Positions 25,050 to 33,110 of a DNA stretch of 64,000 bases are shown piece by piece. A program made the position numbers and the translations under genes. How positions within the stretch are numbered: position 1 is the stretch's first letter; each line of letters starts with the position of its first letter. Source of the stretch: Streptomyces sp. MMBL 11-1 (GTDB taxonomy: Bacteria > Actinomycetota > Actinomycetes > Streptomycetales > Streptomycetaceae); the NCBI RefSeq assembly GCF_028622875.1, contig NZ_CP117709.1, positions 5,397,001-5,461,000 of the forward strand. Reading direction: 5' to 3'. Under the pieces are notes generated by a model. It was not told the origin of the DNA. It saw only the letters and a program-made list of their open reading frames with translations, and made no database searches.

Positions 25050-25523
25050 GTGCTGCAATGCACCGCCGTGACCCACGTCCCGTACGCGGAGACGCTGCTG
25101 GCGCTCGCCACCATGGAGGGCGGGCCGGAGCACCCGCCCGACGTCGTGGAGGCGGAGGACTTCGTCCTGTGCGAGCTGGCCGACCACGACGAATCGGCCG
25201 AGCACGCCGCGCACCTGTGGACGGCGGACGTGCCGGACGACCGCGACCTGTGGTTCCGCTGGTCGGGAACCGGCGCACACCGCCTCCACCGGCTCGACAC
25301 GCTGCGGTTGTGCCCCGCCGTGCTCCGCGAGCTGGCGACCCGCACGGTCACCACGTGCGCGTACTTCGACCACCACCCCGGACCGCACTCCTTCTCCGTG
25401 ACCGACCCGCTCGGCGACCTCATCGCCGAACACGTCCACAGCGAGGTCCGGCGACTCGTCTCCGAGGACGAGGCCTCCGGCGCGCCCGATGCCCCTGACG
25501 TACCCGACACCGACGCGCCCTGA
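25050..25523 (+). CDS. hypothetical protein, tandem paralogue 1
   Basis: 157 residues from GTG 25050, 4 nt after the previous gene. It shares QCTAVT near the N-terminus, a LCELADHD motif, a LW...WFRWSG strand and a Cys/His-containing middle (CAYFDHHPGPHSFSVTDP) with the next gene, so the two arose by tandem duplication. The repeated C-x-L-x-D-H-D and W-x-x-W-S-G pattern could form a small metal or ligand site; that is a guess. The acidic tail is probably disordered. Confidence 0.7.
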   Translation: MLQCTAVTHVPYAETLLALATMEGGPEHPPDVVEAEDFVLCELADHDESAEHAAHLWTADVPDDRDLWFRWSGTGAHRLHRLDTLRLCPAVLRELATRTVTTCAYFDHHPGPHSFSVTDPLGDLIAEHVHSEVRRLVSEDEASGAPDAPDVPDTDAP

Positions 25524-25548
25524 CGGCGACCGGAGGATTTCCACCCCC

Positions 25549-25944
25549 ATGAACCAGCGCACCCCGGTGAACCAGTGCACCGCCGTGACCCTGTTACCGC
25601 CCCCGGAGTTCCTGACCCGGCTTGCCGCACCCGGCGGCAGCCTCCCGGAGGCCGGGCATCTGCTCTGCGAGCTGGCCGCCGATCACGACGGCGACCACGC
25701 GATGGTGTTGTGGGACGACGACGCGAACCGCACCGCCGTCTGGGCCCGTTGGAGCGGCGAACGGGCGACCCTCGCGGAGCTTGCCTGGTGCGGCGTGATC
25801 GACCCCCGGGGCGAGGACGCGTGCGGGCTGTTCGCCGGCCACTCCGCCGCCCACGACTGGGGCATCGTCGATCCGACGCTCGCGGCGGTGGACGCCGCGC
25901 TCGCGGGGGCGCACCCGCATCTGTTCTCCGAGAGGGATCGCTGA
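25549..25944 (+). CDS. hypothetical protein, tandem paralogue 2
   Basis: 131 residues from ATG 25549 with GGAGG 10 nt upstream. It aligns with the preceding gene through NQCTAVTLLPPPEFL, LLCELAADHDGDHAMVLWDDD, VWARWSGE and CGLFAGHSAAHDWGIVDP. The conserved C-E-L-x-D-H-D and the second Cys/His cluster are kept in both, which argues for selection. No known domain. Confidence 0.72.
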   Translation: MNQRTPVNQCTAVTLLPPPEFLTRLAAPGGSLPEAGHLLCELAADHDGDHAMVLWDDDANRTAVWARWSGERATLAELAWCGVIDPRGEDACGLFAGHSAAHDWGIVDPTLAAVDAALAGAHPHLFSERDR

Positions 25945-26040
25945 AGGCCATTCCGTGCGCCCCCTCGGAGCTCTTGACCTACGCCATCCGGCGCAGGAAC
26001 GCTCGTGCATGCTGATGTACCTCGACAGCGGGAGCTGGCC

Positions 26041-26322
26041 ATGGCTTTAAGGTTTCTCGGCATCGACCCCGATTCCCCGACCGATGAGTCGCCGACGATC
26101 TGGCTGCACGAAGAAACGGGGGACCTTCTGATCCAGTCGTACCGAGCGACTGCGGCAGAAGTGAATAACTGCAAGGAAGTCGGCTCCGTTCCCGGCCATT
26201 CCACTGATGTCCCCGACAACGAGACAATCATCCGGCTGCCCGCGGCCATGCTGGACTACCTACCTGCTCGTCGGGAAGGCGATCGTGGCGGAGAGGCGGA
26301 ACATGCAGCGTCCGGCGCGTGA
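26041..26322 (+). CDS. small hypothetical protein, first gene of the second DUF6879/HTH module
   Basis: 93 residues from ATG 26041. Core: RFLGIDPDSPTDESPTIWLHEETGDLLIQSYRATAAEV, a strand-rich acidic unit, then NETIIRLPAAMLDYLPARREG. It takes the same place as the 70-residue protein at 16281-16493. It overlaps the DUF6879 gene by 20 nt. Confidence 0.75.
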   Translation: MALRFLGIDPDSPTDESPTIWLHEETGDLLIQSYRATAAEVNNCKEVGSVPGHSTDVPDNETIIRLPAAMLDYLPARREGDRGGEAEHAASGA

Positions 26323-26821
26323 TGCTCTGGCGCGAACACAGCGATCGGCAGTGCACCTGGAGTTGCGCGATGCGTACATGCTCGACGATCCCGGGTACAT
26401 CGCGTGGCAACAGGGCGTGCGGCTCGACCGGGGTGAGCGTTCGACGTGGTGGAACGGCTGGCACGACGCGGTACGCGAGGCCGTCGGCCGGGGAGTCTCG
26501 GTCCGGCGCGCCCGGGTCGTGTCCGAGCCGATCAGCGACTACGTGAGGTACGAGTACGACACCACGTTCACCAACCTCGCAGCGGGCGAAGTGGTTCGCT
26601 GGCTGCCCAGACGCAGAGCGACCGGTCTTGCCCTGCCCGGCATGGACTTCTGGCTGTTCGACGGGGAGCAGGCCCTTTTCCACCACTTCACCGGCAACGG
26701 GCGGTTGGACGAGGACGGGCGGGAGTACACGGACGATCCGGCGCTGGTGAAGCTGTGCGCGGACGCCTTCGAGGCCGTGTGGGAACGTGCTGTGCCGCAT
26801 GAGCACTACCGGCCTCGCTGA
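26303..26821 (+). CDS. DUF6879 family protein, second copy
   Basis: 172 residues from ATG 26303, which has GGAGAGGCGG just upstream; a GTG at 26285 is possible. Shared features with the copy at 15785-16297: a helical N-terminus (ELRDAYMLDDPGYIAWQQG), a basic strand VRRARVVSEPISDYVRYEYDTTF, and MDFWLFDGEQALFHHFTGNG. The order and the overlap with the upstream small gene match the first copy, but sequence identity is low, so the duplication is old or the two were acquired separately. Confidence 0.87.
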   Translation: MQRPARDALARTQRSAVHLELRDAYMLDDPGYIAWQQGVRLDRGERSTWWNGWHDAVREAVGRGVSVRRARVVSEPISDYVRYEYDTTFTNLAAGEVVRWLPRRRATGLALPGMDFWLFDGEQALFHHFTGNGRLDEDGREYTDDPALVKLCADAFEAVWERAVPHEHYRPR

Positions 26822-26833
26822 CCTCGCGGAATC

Positions 26834-27682
26834 ATGGCCGAATCTCCTTCCTCAAGTGCTCAGCAGGCCCGACGGATTCTCGCGGATCGGCTCGCGGACC
26901 TCTGCCGGGACGCCGGGCTGACCGGGCGCGAGATCGCCGTGCGCTGTGGCTGGCATCCATCGAAGTCGTCGCGGATCATGAATGCCCGCACGCCCCCGTC
27001 CGCTGGTGACATCCGTGCCTGGTGCCGGGCGTGCGGGGCGGAGGACCAGACCGCCGACCTCCTCGCCTCGCTCCGGAACGCCGAGGGCATGTGGATCGGC
27101 TGGAGGCAGATGGAGCAAGCCGGGCTCAAGCAGGCGCAGGAAGCGCGATTGCCTCTGTTCGACCGCACCCGTCGCTTCCGGTCCTACTCGTCGTGGTTCG
27201 TGCCGGGGCTGATCCAGACACCCGCATACACCGAGGCGGTGCTGCGCGCCGTCCAGCGACGCCGCGTCGAGGTCGACGACGTGGCCGAGGCGGTGGCCGC
27301 ACGTGTGGAGCGGCAGCGCGTGCTGTACGAGGGCGGGCGCCGGTTCGCCTTCCTCATCGAGGAGTCGGTGCTGCGGAACGGTACCGGCGGAGCGGATGTC
27401 CTCGTCGGGCAGCTCGGCCATCTGCTCACCGTGGGTTCTCTGCCCAACGTCAGTCTGGGGGTGGTCCCGGCCGGGCCGAACCGTTCCCGGATGCCCGTGG
27501 AAGGGTTCTGGATCTTCGATGCCGCACAGGTCAATGCCGAGCTGGTCTCCGGGTATCTCACGATCACCCAGCCCAGTGAGGTGACCATGTACGCCGAGGC
27601 GTTCTCGGAGCTTGCGGCGCTGGCGGTCTACGGCGCCTCGGCGCGTGCGCTGATCGCATCCGCGAGGGATGCCCTGGAGTGA
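26834..27682 (+). CDS. XRE-type HTH regulator with DUF5753, third copy
   Basis: 282 residues from ATG 26834, 12 nt after DUF6879. HTH at about 16-70 (LADLCRDAGLTGREIAVRCGWHPSKSSRIMNAR); DUF5753 follows (RSYSSWFVPGLIQTPAYTEAVLRAV, ERQRVLYEGGRRFAFLIEESVLRNG, VSLGVVPAGPNR, FWIFDAAQVNAELVSGYLTIT). It lies 115 bp upstream of the peptide-methyltransferase pair, whose promoter has CGTGCAA repeats that could be its binding site. Confidence 0.93.
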   Translation: MAESPSSSAQQARRILADRLADLCRDAGLTGREIAVRCGWHPSKSSRIMNARTPPSAGDIRAWCRACGAEDQTADLLASLRNAEGMWIGWRQMEQAGLKQAQEARLPLFDRTRRFRSYSSWFVPGLIQTPAYTEAVLRAVQRRRVEVDDVAEAVAARVERQRVLYEGGRRFAFLIEESVLRNGTGGADVLVGQLGHLLTVGSLPNVSLGVVPAGPNRSRMPVEGFWIFDAAQVNAELVSGYLTITQPSEVTMYAEAFSELAALAVYGASARALIASARDALE

Positions 27683-27686
27683 ACAG

Positions 27687-27738
27687 CGTGCAACTCCGTG
27701 CAATCTTCTGGAGGATGCCGCTCCCGCTTCCCTAGCGT
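27687..27738 (+). promoter_or_regulatory. candidate promoter/operator of the peptide-methyltransferase unit
   Basis: Two CGTGCAA repeats at 27687-27693 and 27697-27703 are exactly one helical turn apart, and TAGCGT at 27733-27738 fits a -10 element. The repeats sit next to the expected -35 position, as for an activator site. Control by the adjacent HTH protein is inferred. Confidence 0.45.
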
Positions 27739-27797
27739 GGTCGACACGGCTCGGCGCTTCCAGGGCCGCACCCATCAGACGGCGAAGGAGTACAGCC

Positions 27798-27944
27798 ATG
27801 ACCGGAAAGCACGGTGGAGGTACCGGGTCGGGGCAGGGCGGCAGTCAGCAGGATGACGGCAGCAGCGGACGCGGTCACGGGGGTGGCGGCTCCGAGACGA
27901 GCGGCGGCAACTCCTCCGACGGCTCCGGCCCGGCGAAGAAGTAG
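27798..27944 (+). CDS. 48-residue Gly/Ser-rich peptide, candidate RiPP precursor
   Basis: 48 residues starting at ATG 27798 with a strong GAAGGAG site. Composition is about 40% Gly with Ser, His and acidic residues. Asp-Gly pairs occur at residues 20-21 (QQDDGSSG) and 41-42 (SSDGSG), and the end is PAKK. Asp-Gly is the sequence most prone to aspartimide formation. Six nt after its stop begins a long protein-isoaspartate-methyltransferase homologue, the only enzyme of the unit. In imiditides, and in lanthipeptides and graspetides with a similar enzyme, methylation of one Asp drives aspartimide formation on the precursor. No Cys is present, so a lanthipeptide is excluded, and no ATP-grasp gene is nearby. 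The substrate role is inferred. Confidence 0.6.
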   Translation: MTGKHGGGTGSGQGGSQQDDGSSGRGHGGGGSETSGGNSSDGSGPAKK

Positions 27945-27950
27945 CGTCGA

Positions 27951-29120
27951 ATGACTGCGCGTAAGGAGGAGGTGGGCCCTGCGGGGCTCGCCTCCGCGCT
28001 CGTCGCTGCTGGCGCTCTGCGGGACGACTGGTTGGCCGCATATCAGGCGGTCCCTCGGGACATGTTCGTTCCCGACCGCATCTGGCCCGGCGTCGCGGAC
28101 GGTACCCGGCAGCACCCTGTGGTGGACCGGGCCGGGGACGTGGACGCATGGTTCTCCGCCGTGTACTCGGACATTCCGCTCACCACGCAGTGGGACGACG
28201 GAAGTCACACCGGAGACGGAGTGGGAGAGACGCCCTCCAGCTCCAGTTCGCAGCCCCACATGGTGTTCTCGATGCTGGCCGACCTCGGCGTCGAGGACGG
28301 AAACAGGGCTCTGGAGATCGGCACCGGCACCGGGTGGAACTCCGCGCTCCTCGCCCACCGCCTCGGCTCGGAGAACGTCGTCTCCCTCGAGTTCGACGCG
28401 GAGGTCGCGAAAGAGGCACGCGAGAACCACCGCGAAGCAGGGCTGTCCCCGCTGGTAATCGTGCGGGACGGGCGGCTCGGATACCCCGAGGGCGCACCGT
28501 TCGACCGGGTGGAAGCGACCTGCTCCATCGGAGAGGTCCCCCGGTCCTGGATCGAGCAGACACTGCCCGGAGGGCTCATCGTCGCCCCGTGGGGGACACC
28601 GTACGGAGGGGAGGCCATCGTCCGGCTGACCGTGGACGCTGACAAGGCGAGCGGGCCGTTCACCCGCTCCAGCGCGTTCATGCGCCTACGGCAGCAGCGC
28701 CCCGGACGGCTCCCGCACGATGCCTACCTCAGGGGGCGGCGATGGCCCGCCGACGGCGACAGGAGCACGACGTCTCTGTCACCTGCCGCTGTCGGGGGAT
28801 GGCTGGTCCAGTTCGCCATCGGACTGCAGATGGCGGAAGCGTTCTGGACGGTGGAGCGGTACGACGACGGCTCGTACACGTTGTGGACCTACAGCGGCGA
28901 CGGCCAGTCGTGGGCATCCGCCGACTACGAGCCGGGAGCCGAGTCGTTCGAGGTGGTGCAGTCGGGGCCCCGGCGACTCTGGGATGCGACCGAGGCCGCC
29001 TACGCATGGTGGGACGCGCGGGGCCGGCCGGACTTCGAGCGGTTCGGTCTGACCGTGAGCGGCGACGGGCAACGGGCTTGGCTCGACACTCCGGACGACC
29101 CGGTGCCCAGGGTGCGGTGA
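27951..29120 (+). CDS. protein-L-isoaspartate O-methyltransferase homologue, long RiPP-type
   Basis: 389 residues, against about 210-230 for housekeeping PIMT. The N-terminal 115 residues (GALRDDWLAAYQAVPRDMFVP, IPLTTQWDDG) and the S-rich SSSSSQPHMV loop are typical of PIMTs. SAM motif I is ALEIGTGTGWNSALLAHRLG at about 120-139, followed by VVSLEFDAEVAKEA and VRDGRLGYPEGAPFDRV. A C-terminal extension of about 170 residues (WLVQFAIGLQMAEAFWTVERYDDGSYTLWTYSGDGQSWAS) has no counterpart in repair enzymes but is seen in PIMTs that act on RiPP precursors, where it helps recognise the substrate. It is co-transcribed with the 48-residue peptide. Ordinary protein repair is the alternative, but the length and context argue against it. 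Confidence 0.85.
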   Translation: MTARKEEVGPAGLASALVAAGALRDDWLAAYQAVPRDMFVPDRIWPGVADGTRQHPVVDRAGDVDAWFSAVYSDIPLTTQWDDGSHTGDGVGETPSSSSSQPHMVFSMLADLGVEDGNRALEIGTGTGWNSALLAHRLGSENVVSLEFDAEVAKEARENHREAGLSPLVIVRDGRLGYPEGAPFDRVEATCSIGEVPRSWIEQTLPGGLIVAPWGTPYGGEAIVRLTVDADKASGPFTRSSAFMRLRQQRPGRLPHDAYLRGRRWPADGDRSTTSLSPAAVGGWLVQFAIGLQMAEAFWTVERYDDGSYTLWTYSGDGQSWASADYEPGAESFEVVQSGPRRLWDATEAAYAWWDARGRPDFERFGLTVSGDGQRAWLDTPDDPVPRVR

Positions 29121-29248
29121 CCCTCCCGGCAGGCCCTTCCCGTTCAGTCGGCGCGATCGGACTTCGGAGCCGGCCGAGTCCTCGGCTCGACCGCGAAGAC
29201 GGCAGCGAGTGGCCGGGCCCGCGCCCCCTGCCAGAGGCACGGACTCAG

Positions 29249-29281
29249 CCCCGCCCCCCGCCCGAGGGGCAGGGGGCGGGG
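29249..29281. terminator. bidirectional terminator between convergent genes
   Basis: CCCCGCCCCC (29249-29258) pairs with GGGGGCGGGG (29272-29281) between the methyltransferase gene and the end of the GH144-like gene. Confidence 0.75.
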
Positions 29282-29288
29282 CCCGAAC

Positions 29289-30749
29289 TCAGATCGAGAA
29301 CCGCTCCCGCTCCAGCAGCGGCCGCACCCGGGACCGGAAGCCGCCCGTGCGGAACGGCCGCTGGAGCAGGCCCGGGCGCAGCTCCTGGGCGAGGGCCGCG
29401 ACGATCATCCCCTGGTCCAGGGCGAGCATGAAGTCGCTGACCCGGCCCGTGGACACGTTCACCGAGTCCCGGAAGCCGAGCCCGTCCTCGTACGCGCCGA
29501 AGTCCCGCTCCAGCGCCCGCAGGTTGGCCACCGCCTCCCGGCCCGCGTACGGCAGGGCCAGGAAGGAGGCGTGCGGGGTGACGACGCCGTTGGTGAACGC
29601 GGAGGGCGGCGGCAGGGGTTCGCCGTCCGTGGTGTGCGTCCGGTCGGTGTTGGAGGCGTAGCCGTCGACGGCCATGCCGAGCGCGTCGACCCCGTACTCC
29701 TGGTAGCCGTCCTCGGGGACGTTGGCGGGGGAGAAGCCCCAGTAGCCGTACTCCGCCTCGCGCAGCCCGTGGTCGATCTGGCCGCGTACGTAACGCTGGT
29801 GGGTGACGCCCCACGCGCGCGGCGACCACTGCTGCTCCGGTACGAACAGCGGCACCATCAGCGCCTCGAACATCGAGCCGCCCCAGCTGGGGACCAGCTT
29901 GCGGCCTCGGTGGGTGTAGTGCCCGTTCCAGACGCGTACGCCGTCGACCGTGACGTGACCGCCGCCCGGCTTCTGCTCCTGCTCGTGCTCCGGCAGCATC
30001 GTGCGCAGCAGGTGCCAGTAGTGGTCGCCGGGCAGGGAGCCGTCCGCGATGCCGAGGTAACTGGCCATGCGCGGCTCGGTGTTGAGTGCGCCGTAGTGGT
30101 GCGGGGTCGGCTCGTCCGTGTCGGTCCAGACGCCGCCGCGCAGCTGGCCGGGGCCCGCGACCGGGTCGGCCGGGTCGTAGGGGGTGTAGAAGGAGGACCA
30201 GTCGGCCGTGGCCAGGATGCGGTGGATGCGCGGGCGTAGCGCCGGGGCCGCGTCGGCGGCTATCCGCAGGCCCGTCACCAGCCAGGCGTTGTCGACGGAG
30301 GACAGGAACGGGCGGACCGGGTCGCCGGTGCCCGGCCACCGGGTCAGCACCGAACCGTCGTGCGCGTCGTACCAGTTGAGCCAGAAGCCGTGGTGGCGTT
30401 CCAGTTTCTCGACGGCCGTGACCGTACGGGTCAGGGCCCGGAGCATCGCGCCTTCGCCGATCACGCCGAGGCCGGCGGCGGCCACCGTCGACCACAGGCC
30501 GCAGCCGATGTTGGTCGGCGAGGTCTGGGTGGACTGGGCGGGGGCGCCGGGGCCGCTGAGGTCGATCTTGTCGGTGACCAGGCCGAAGCCGGTCGTCATC
30601 GCCTCGATCGAGCGGTACGTGTCGCGGAACCAGGTCCGCAGGAGACGCGGGTCGGCGGGGGCGGCTACGGCCGCCGGGGCGGTTACGGCTCCGAGCGACA
30701 GGGCCGCGGCCCCGGTCCCTGCGGCGGTGAGAAACGTGCGACGGTCCAT
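29289..30749 (-). CDS. Tat-exported glucoamylase-like (PF10091) glycosidase, GH144-like
   Basis: 486 residues. A Tat leader MDRRTFLTAAGTGAAALSLG is followed by an alpha/alpha-barrel enzyme with the PF10091 signatures: NIGCGLWSTVAA, DNAWLVTGLRIAAD, PHHYGALNTEPRMASYLGIA, PSWGGSMFEALM, EYGYWGFSPANVPEDGYQEYG and VVTPHASFLALPYAGREAVANL. The characterised single-domain members are GH144 endo-beta-1,2-glucanases; the domain also occurs in cyclic beta-1,2-glucan synthases. It should therefore cut a beta-1,2-glucan or related polymer outside the cell into oligosaccharides. It follows the GH1 gene on the same strand, but strong hairpins lie between, so it may be expressed at a different level. Exact specificity is inferred. 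Confidence 0.85.
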   Translation of the reverse strand: MDRRTFLTAAGTGAAALSLGAVTAPAAVAAPADPRLLRTWFRDTYRSIEAMTTGFGLVTDKIDLSGPGAPAQSTQTSPTNIGCGLWSTVAAAGLGVIGEGAMLRALTRTVTAVEKLERHHGFWLNWYDAHDGSVLTRWPGTGDPVRPFLSSVDNAWLVTGLRIAADAAPALRPRIHRILATADWSSFYTPYDPADPVAGPGQLRGGVWTDTDEPTPHHYGALNTEPRMASYLGIADGSLPGDHYWHLLRTMLPEHEQEQKPGGGHVTVDGVRVWNGHYTHRGRKLVPSWGGSMFEALMVPLFVPEQQWSPRAWGVTHQRYVRGQIDHGLREAEYGYWGFSPANVPEDGYQEYGVDALGMAVDGYASNTDRTHTTDGEPLPPPSAFTNGVVTPHASFLALPYAGREAVANLRALERDFGAYEDGLGFRDSVNVSTGRVSDFMLALDQGMIVAALAQELRPGLLQRPFRTGGFRSRVRPLLERERFSI

Positions 30750-30809
30750 CGGTCCGGCTCCTGGTGGCAGAAGGGGGAAGAGGGGAACAGTGCTCGTGCG
30801 GGCGGCGCG

Positions 30810-30841
30810 GGAGCCGGCGGTCGTCAGGTTCCGCCGGCTCC
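30810..30841 (-). terminator. stem-loop between the GH1 and GH144-like genes
   Basis: GGAGCCGGCGG (30810-30820) pairs with CCGCCGGCTCC (30831-30841). An alternative hairpin (30835-30842 with 30851-30858) overlaps it, and a third (30883-30890 with 30902-30909) sits right after the GH1 stop. Together they may end or attenuate the sugar-uptake operon. Confidence 0.65.
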
Positions 30842-30914
30842 CGCGCCGGAGGGAGCCGTCAGGTGGCCCCCCGTGCGAGGGAGCGTCCCCGGATCTCCTC
30901 GGGGGACGCCCGTA

Positions 30915-32135
30915 TTACGCAGCCGTGCGCGGGAGTTCGCGCGTGCGGCCGAGCGAGCCCAGCCACTTCGCCGAGTCGCGCGGGGTGCGCTCGAAGGTCT
31001 CCCAGTCGATGGCGATCAATCCGAACGTGGCCTTGTACGTGCCCCACTCGTAGTTGTCCAGGGCGCTCCACGCCAGGTAGCCGCGGATGTCGAGGCCGTC
31101 CTCCAGTGCCGAGGCGACCTCGTCCAGCGCGCCCGCGTAGTAGTCGACGCGGCGGCTGTCGTCGGCGGTGGCGATGCCGTTCTCCGTCACGATCAGCGGG
31201 ACGTCCCCGACGACCTCGGCCGTGTGGCGCAGCGCCTCGCCGACCGCGCCCGGGTAGTACTCCCACGTCGTCAGCGTCCGCTCGGCGTCGTCGGCCGTCG
31301 GGACCGGTCCGTCGGGGCCGATCCGCGTACGGGTGTAGGACTGCACGCCGATCCAGTCGTCGCCGCGCGCCGCCTCGATGAAGACGTCCTCGCGGGGGTG
31401 GCGGTAGGCGGCGGTGACGTCCTCCGCGCCGGGCAGGGCCTGGTAGACCTGGTTGGCGATGGTCCAGCCGACCTGGATGCCCGCGTCCAGGGCCCGGACC
31501 TCCTTGACGGCAGCGTGGTGGGCGGCGATGACGGCCTCGGTCGTCGCGTCGTCGGGGGTGGGCAGCCCGGCCGGCGGGAAGCTGTTGTCTCCGCGCTTGG
31601 CCTGGCCCGCCATCACGGCGACCATGTTCGGCTCGTTGATCGTGCAGACGTGCGACACGCCCTCGGCGATGACGGGCGCGCACGCCGCCACGTACCGCGC
31701 GAACAGCTCGACCGCGCCCTCGGCCGTCCAGCCGCCGCGCGCCTCGAACCACTGCGGGACGGTGAAGTGGTGCAGGGTCACCATCGGGCGCAGGCCGCGC
31801 TCGATCGCGCCCTCCACCATCCGCCGGTAGTGGGCCAGTTCGGCGCGGGAGAAGTGGCCTTCGACCGGCTCGATGCGGGCCCATTCGAGGGAGAAGCGGT
31901 AGTCGGTGAAGCCGAGCGAGGCCAGCAGGTCCATGTCCTCGGGCCAGCGGTGGTAGCTGTCGCAGGCGTCCAGACTCGGCTCCGCGATGTGGGTGCCGGC
32001 GGTGTGCTCCTTGACCCACCAGTCGCTGTTGGTGTTGTTGCCCTCGATCTGGAAGGCGGCCGTGGAGGCGCCCCAGAGGAAGCCCTCGGGAAACGGGACG
32101 GAAGTCGTCTGGTTCGGGGCAGGGGTGTGTGTCAT
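30915..32135 (-). CDS. GH1 beta-glucosidase
   Basis: 406 residues, cytosolic, no signal. GH1 catalytic residues are clear: acid/base Glu in CTINEPNMVAV and nucleophile Glu in LIVTENGIATADD. Other marks are FPEGFLWGASTAAFQIEGN at the start, RFSLEWARIEP, and YLAWSALDNYEW. It should hydrolyse imported beta-linked disaccharides to glucose. It follows the second permease gene by about 90 bp in the same direction, as bglC follows cebEFG, but the regulator and operator here differ from CebR. Confidence 0.95.
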   Translation of the reverse strand: MTHTPAPNQTTSVPFPEGFLWGASTAAFQIEGNNTNSDWWVKEHTAGTHIAEPSLDACDSYHRWPEDMDLLASLGFTDYRFSLEWARIEPVEGHFSRAELAHYRRMVEGAIERGLRPMVTLHHFTVPQWFEARGGWTAEGAVELFARYVAACAPVIAEGVSHVCTINEPNMVAVMAGQAKRGDNSFPPAGLPTPDDATTEAVIAAHHAAVKEVRALDAGIQVGWTIANQVYQALPGAEDVTAAYRHPREDVFIEAARGDDWIGVQSYTRTRIGPDGPVPTADDAERTLTTWEYYPGAVGEALRHTAEVVGDVPLIVTENGIATADDSRRVDYYAGALDEVASALEDGLDIRGYLAWSALDNYEWGTYKATFGLIAIDWETFERTPRDSAKWLGSLGRTRELPRTAA

Positions 32136-32228
32136 CGCGACATGTCTTTCTGGAGGTGGTGAGGGGTGTGGCCGCGCTTGTTACGGGGTGGGGTGCGGCC
32201 TCTTACGTGAAGTGCCCCGGCGGGAGCG

Positions 32229-33110
32229 CTACTTCATGCCCGCCGTGGCGATGCCCTGCGTGAAGTGCCGTTGCAGCGCGATGAAGACGACCAGCACCGG
32301 CAGCACGATCAGGAAGGCCCCGGCCATCAGCATCCCGTTGGAGCCGCCGGCCTTGTTGGGGTCGGTGGCGAACGTCGCCAGGGCCACCGGGAGGGTGTAC
32401 TTGTCGGGGTCGTTGGTCGCGATCAGCGGCCAGACGAAGTTGTTCCAGGAACCCAGGAACGTGAAGATCGACAGGGTCGCGAGGGCGGGCTTCACCAGCG
32501 GCATCACGATCCGCCAGAAGATGTACCACTCGCTCGCGCCGTCCATCCGGGCCGCTTCCAGCAGCTCGTCCGGGATCGACTGCATGAACTGGCGCATCAG
32601 GAAGACCCCGAAGGCCCCGGCGGCGAACGGCAGGACGAGACCCGCGTAGCTGTCGATCAGCTGCAACTTGCTCATCAGCACGAACAGCGGCAGCAGCATC
32701 AGGTTGCCGGGCACCATCAGCGCGCCGAGCACCAGGCCGAAGATCTTGTTGCGGCCGGCGAAGTTCAGCTTGGCCAGGGCGTAGCCGAGCATCGAGCAGA
32801 AGACCAGGTTCGAGACGGTCACCAGGACCGCCACGATCACCGAGTTCATGAAGTACAGCGGCAGGTCCAGCTTGTCGAGCAGCTGCCGGAAGTTCTCCAG
32901 GGTCCACTCGGTGGGGATCCACACGGGCGGGCTGGCCGACAGCTCGCTCTGCGTCTTGAAGGCGGAGAGCCCCATCCAGAGGAAGGGCGCCGACATGACC
33001 AGCAGGCCGAGCGAGAGCAGGACGTAGACCAGGGGGCGCCAGACGCTCCGCTGCTTCGTGGCCCGGGACTTCAGCGGCCCGACCGGTGCCTTGCTGCTGG
33101 TGGCGCTCAT
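32229..33110 (-). CDS. sugar ABC transporter permease, MalG type
   Basis: 293 residues with six membrane helices. The ATPase-contact (EAA) loop reads DELLEAARMDGASEWYIFWRIVMPLVKPAL. It pairs with the MalF-type permease upstream, with which it overlaps by ATGA. No ATPase gene is in the locus; Streptomyces CUT1 importers usually share the general ATPase MsiK encoded elsewhere. Confidence 0.95.
   Translation of the reverse strand: MSATSSKAPVGPLKSRATKQRSVWRPLVYVLLSLGLLVMSAPFLWMGLSAFKTQSELSASPPVWIPTEWTLENFRQLLDKLDLPLYFMNSVIVAVLVTVSNLVFCSMLGYALAKLNFAGRNKIFGLVLGALMVPGNLMLLPLFVLMSKLQLIDSYAGLVLPFAAGAFGVFLMRQFMQSIPDELLEAARMDGASEWYIFWRIVMPLVKPALATLSIFTFLGSWNNFVWPLIATNDPDKYTLPVALATFATDPNKAGGSNGMLMAGAFLIVLPVLVVFIALQRHFTQGIATAGMK

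Noticed and set aside
27951-29120. Housekeeping protein-repair methyltransferase (pcm)
   Set aside because: At 389 residues with a long C-terminal extension and an adjacent small peptide gene, it does not fit the 210-230-residue repair enzyme.
27798-29120. Graspetide or lanthipeptide cluster
   Set aside because: No ATP-grasp, LanB/LanC or LanM gene lies within several kb on either side, and the peptide has no Cys.
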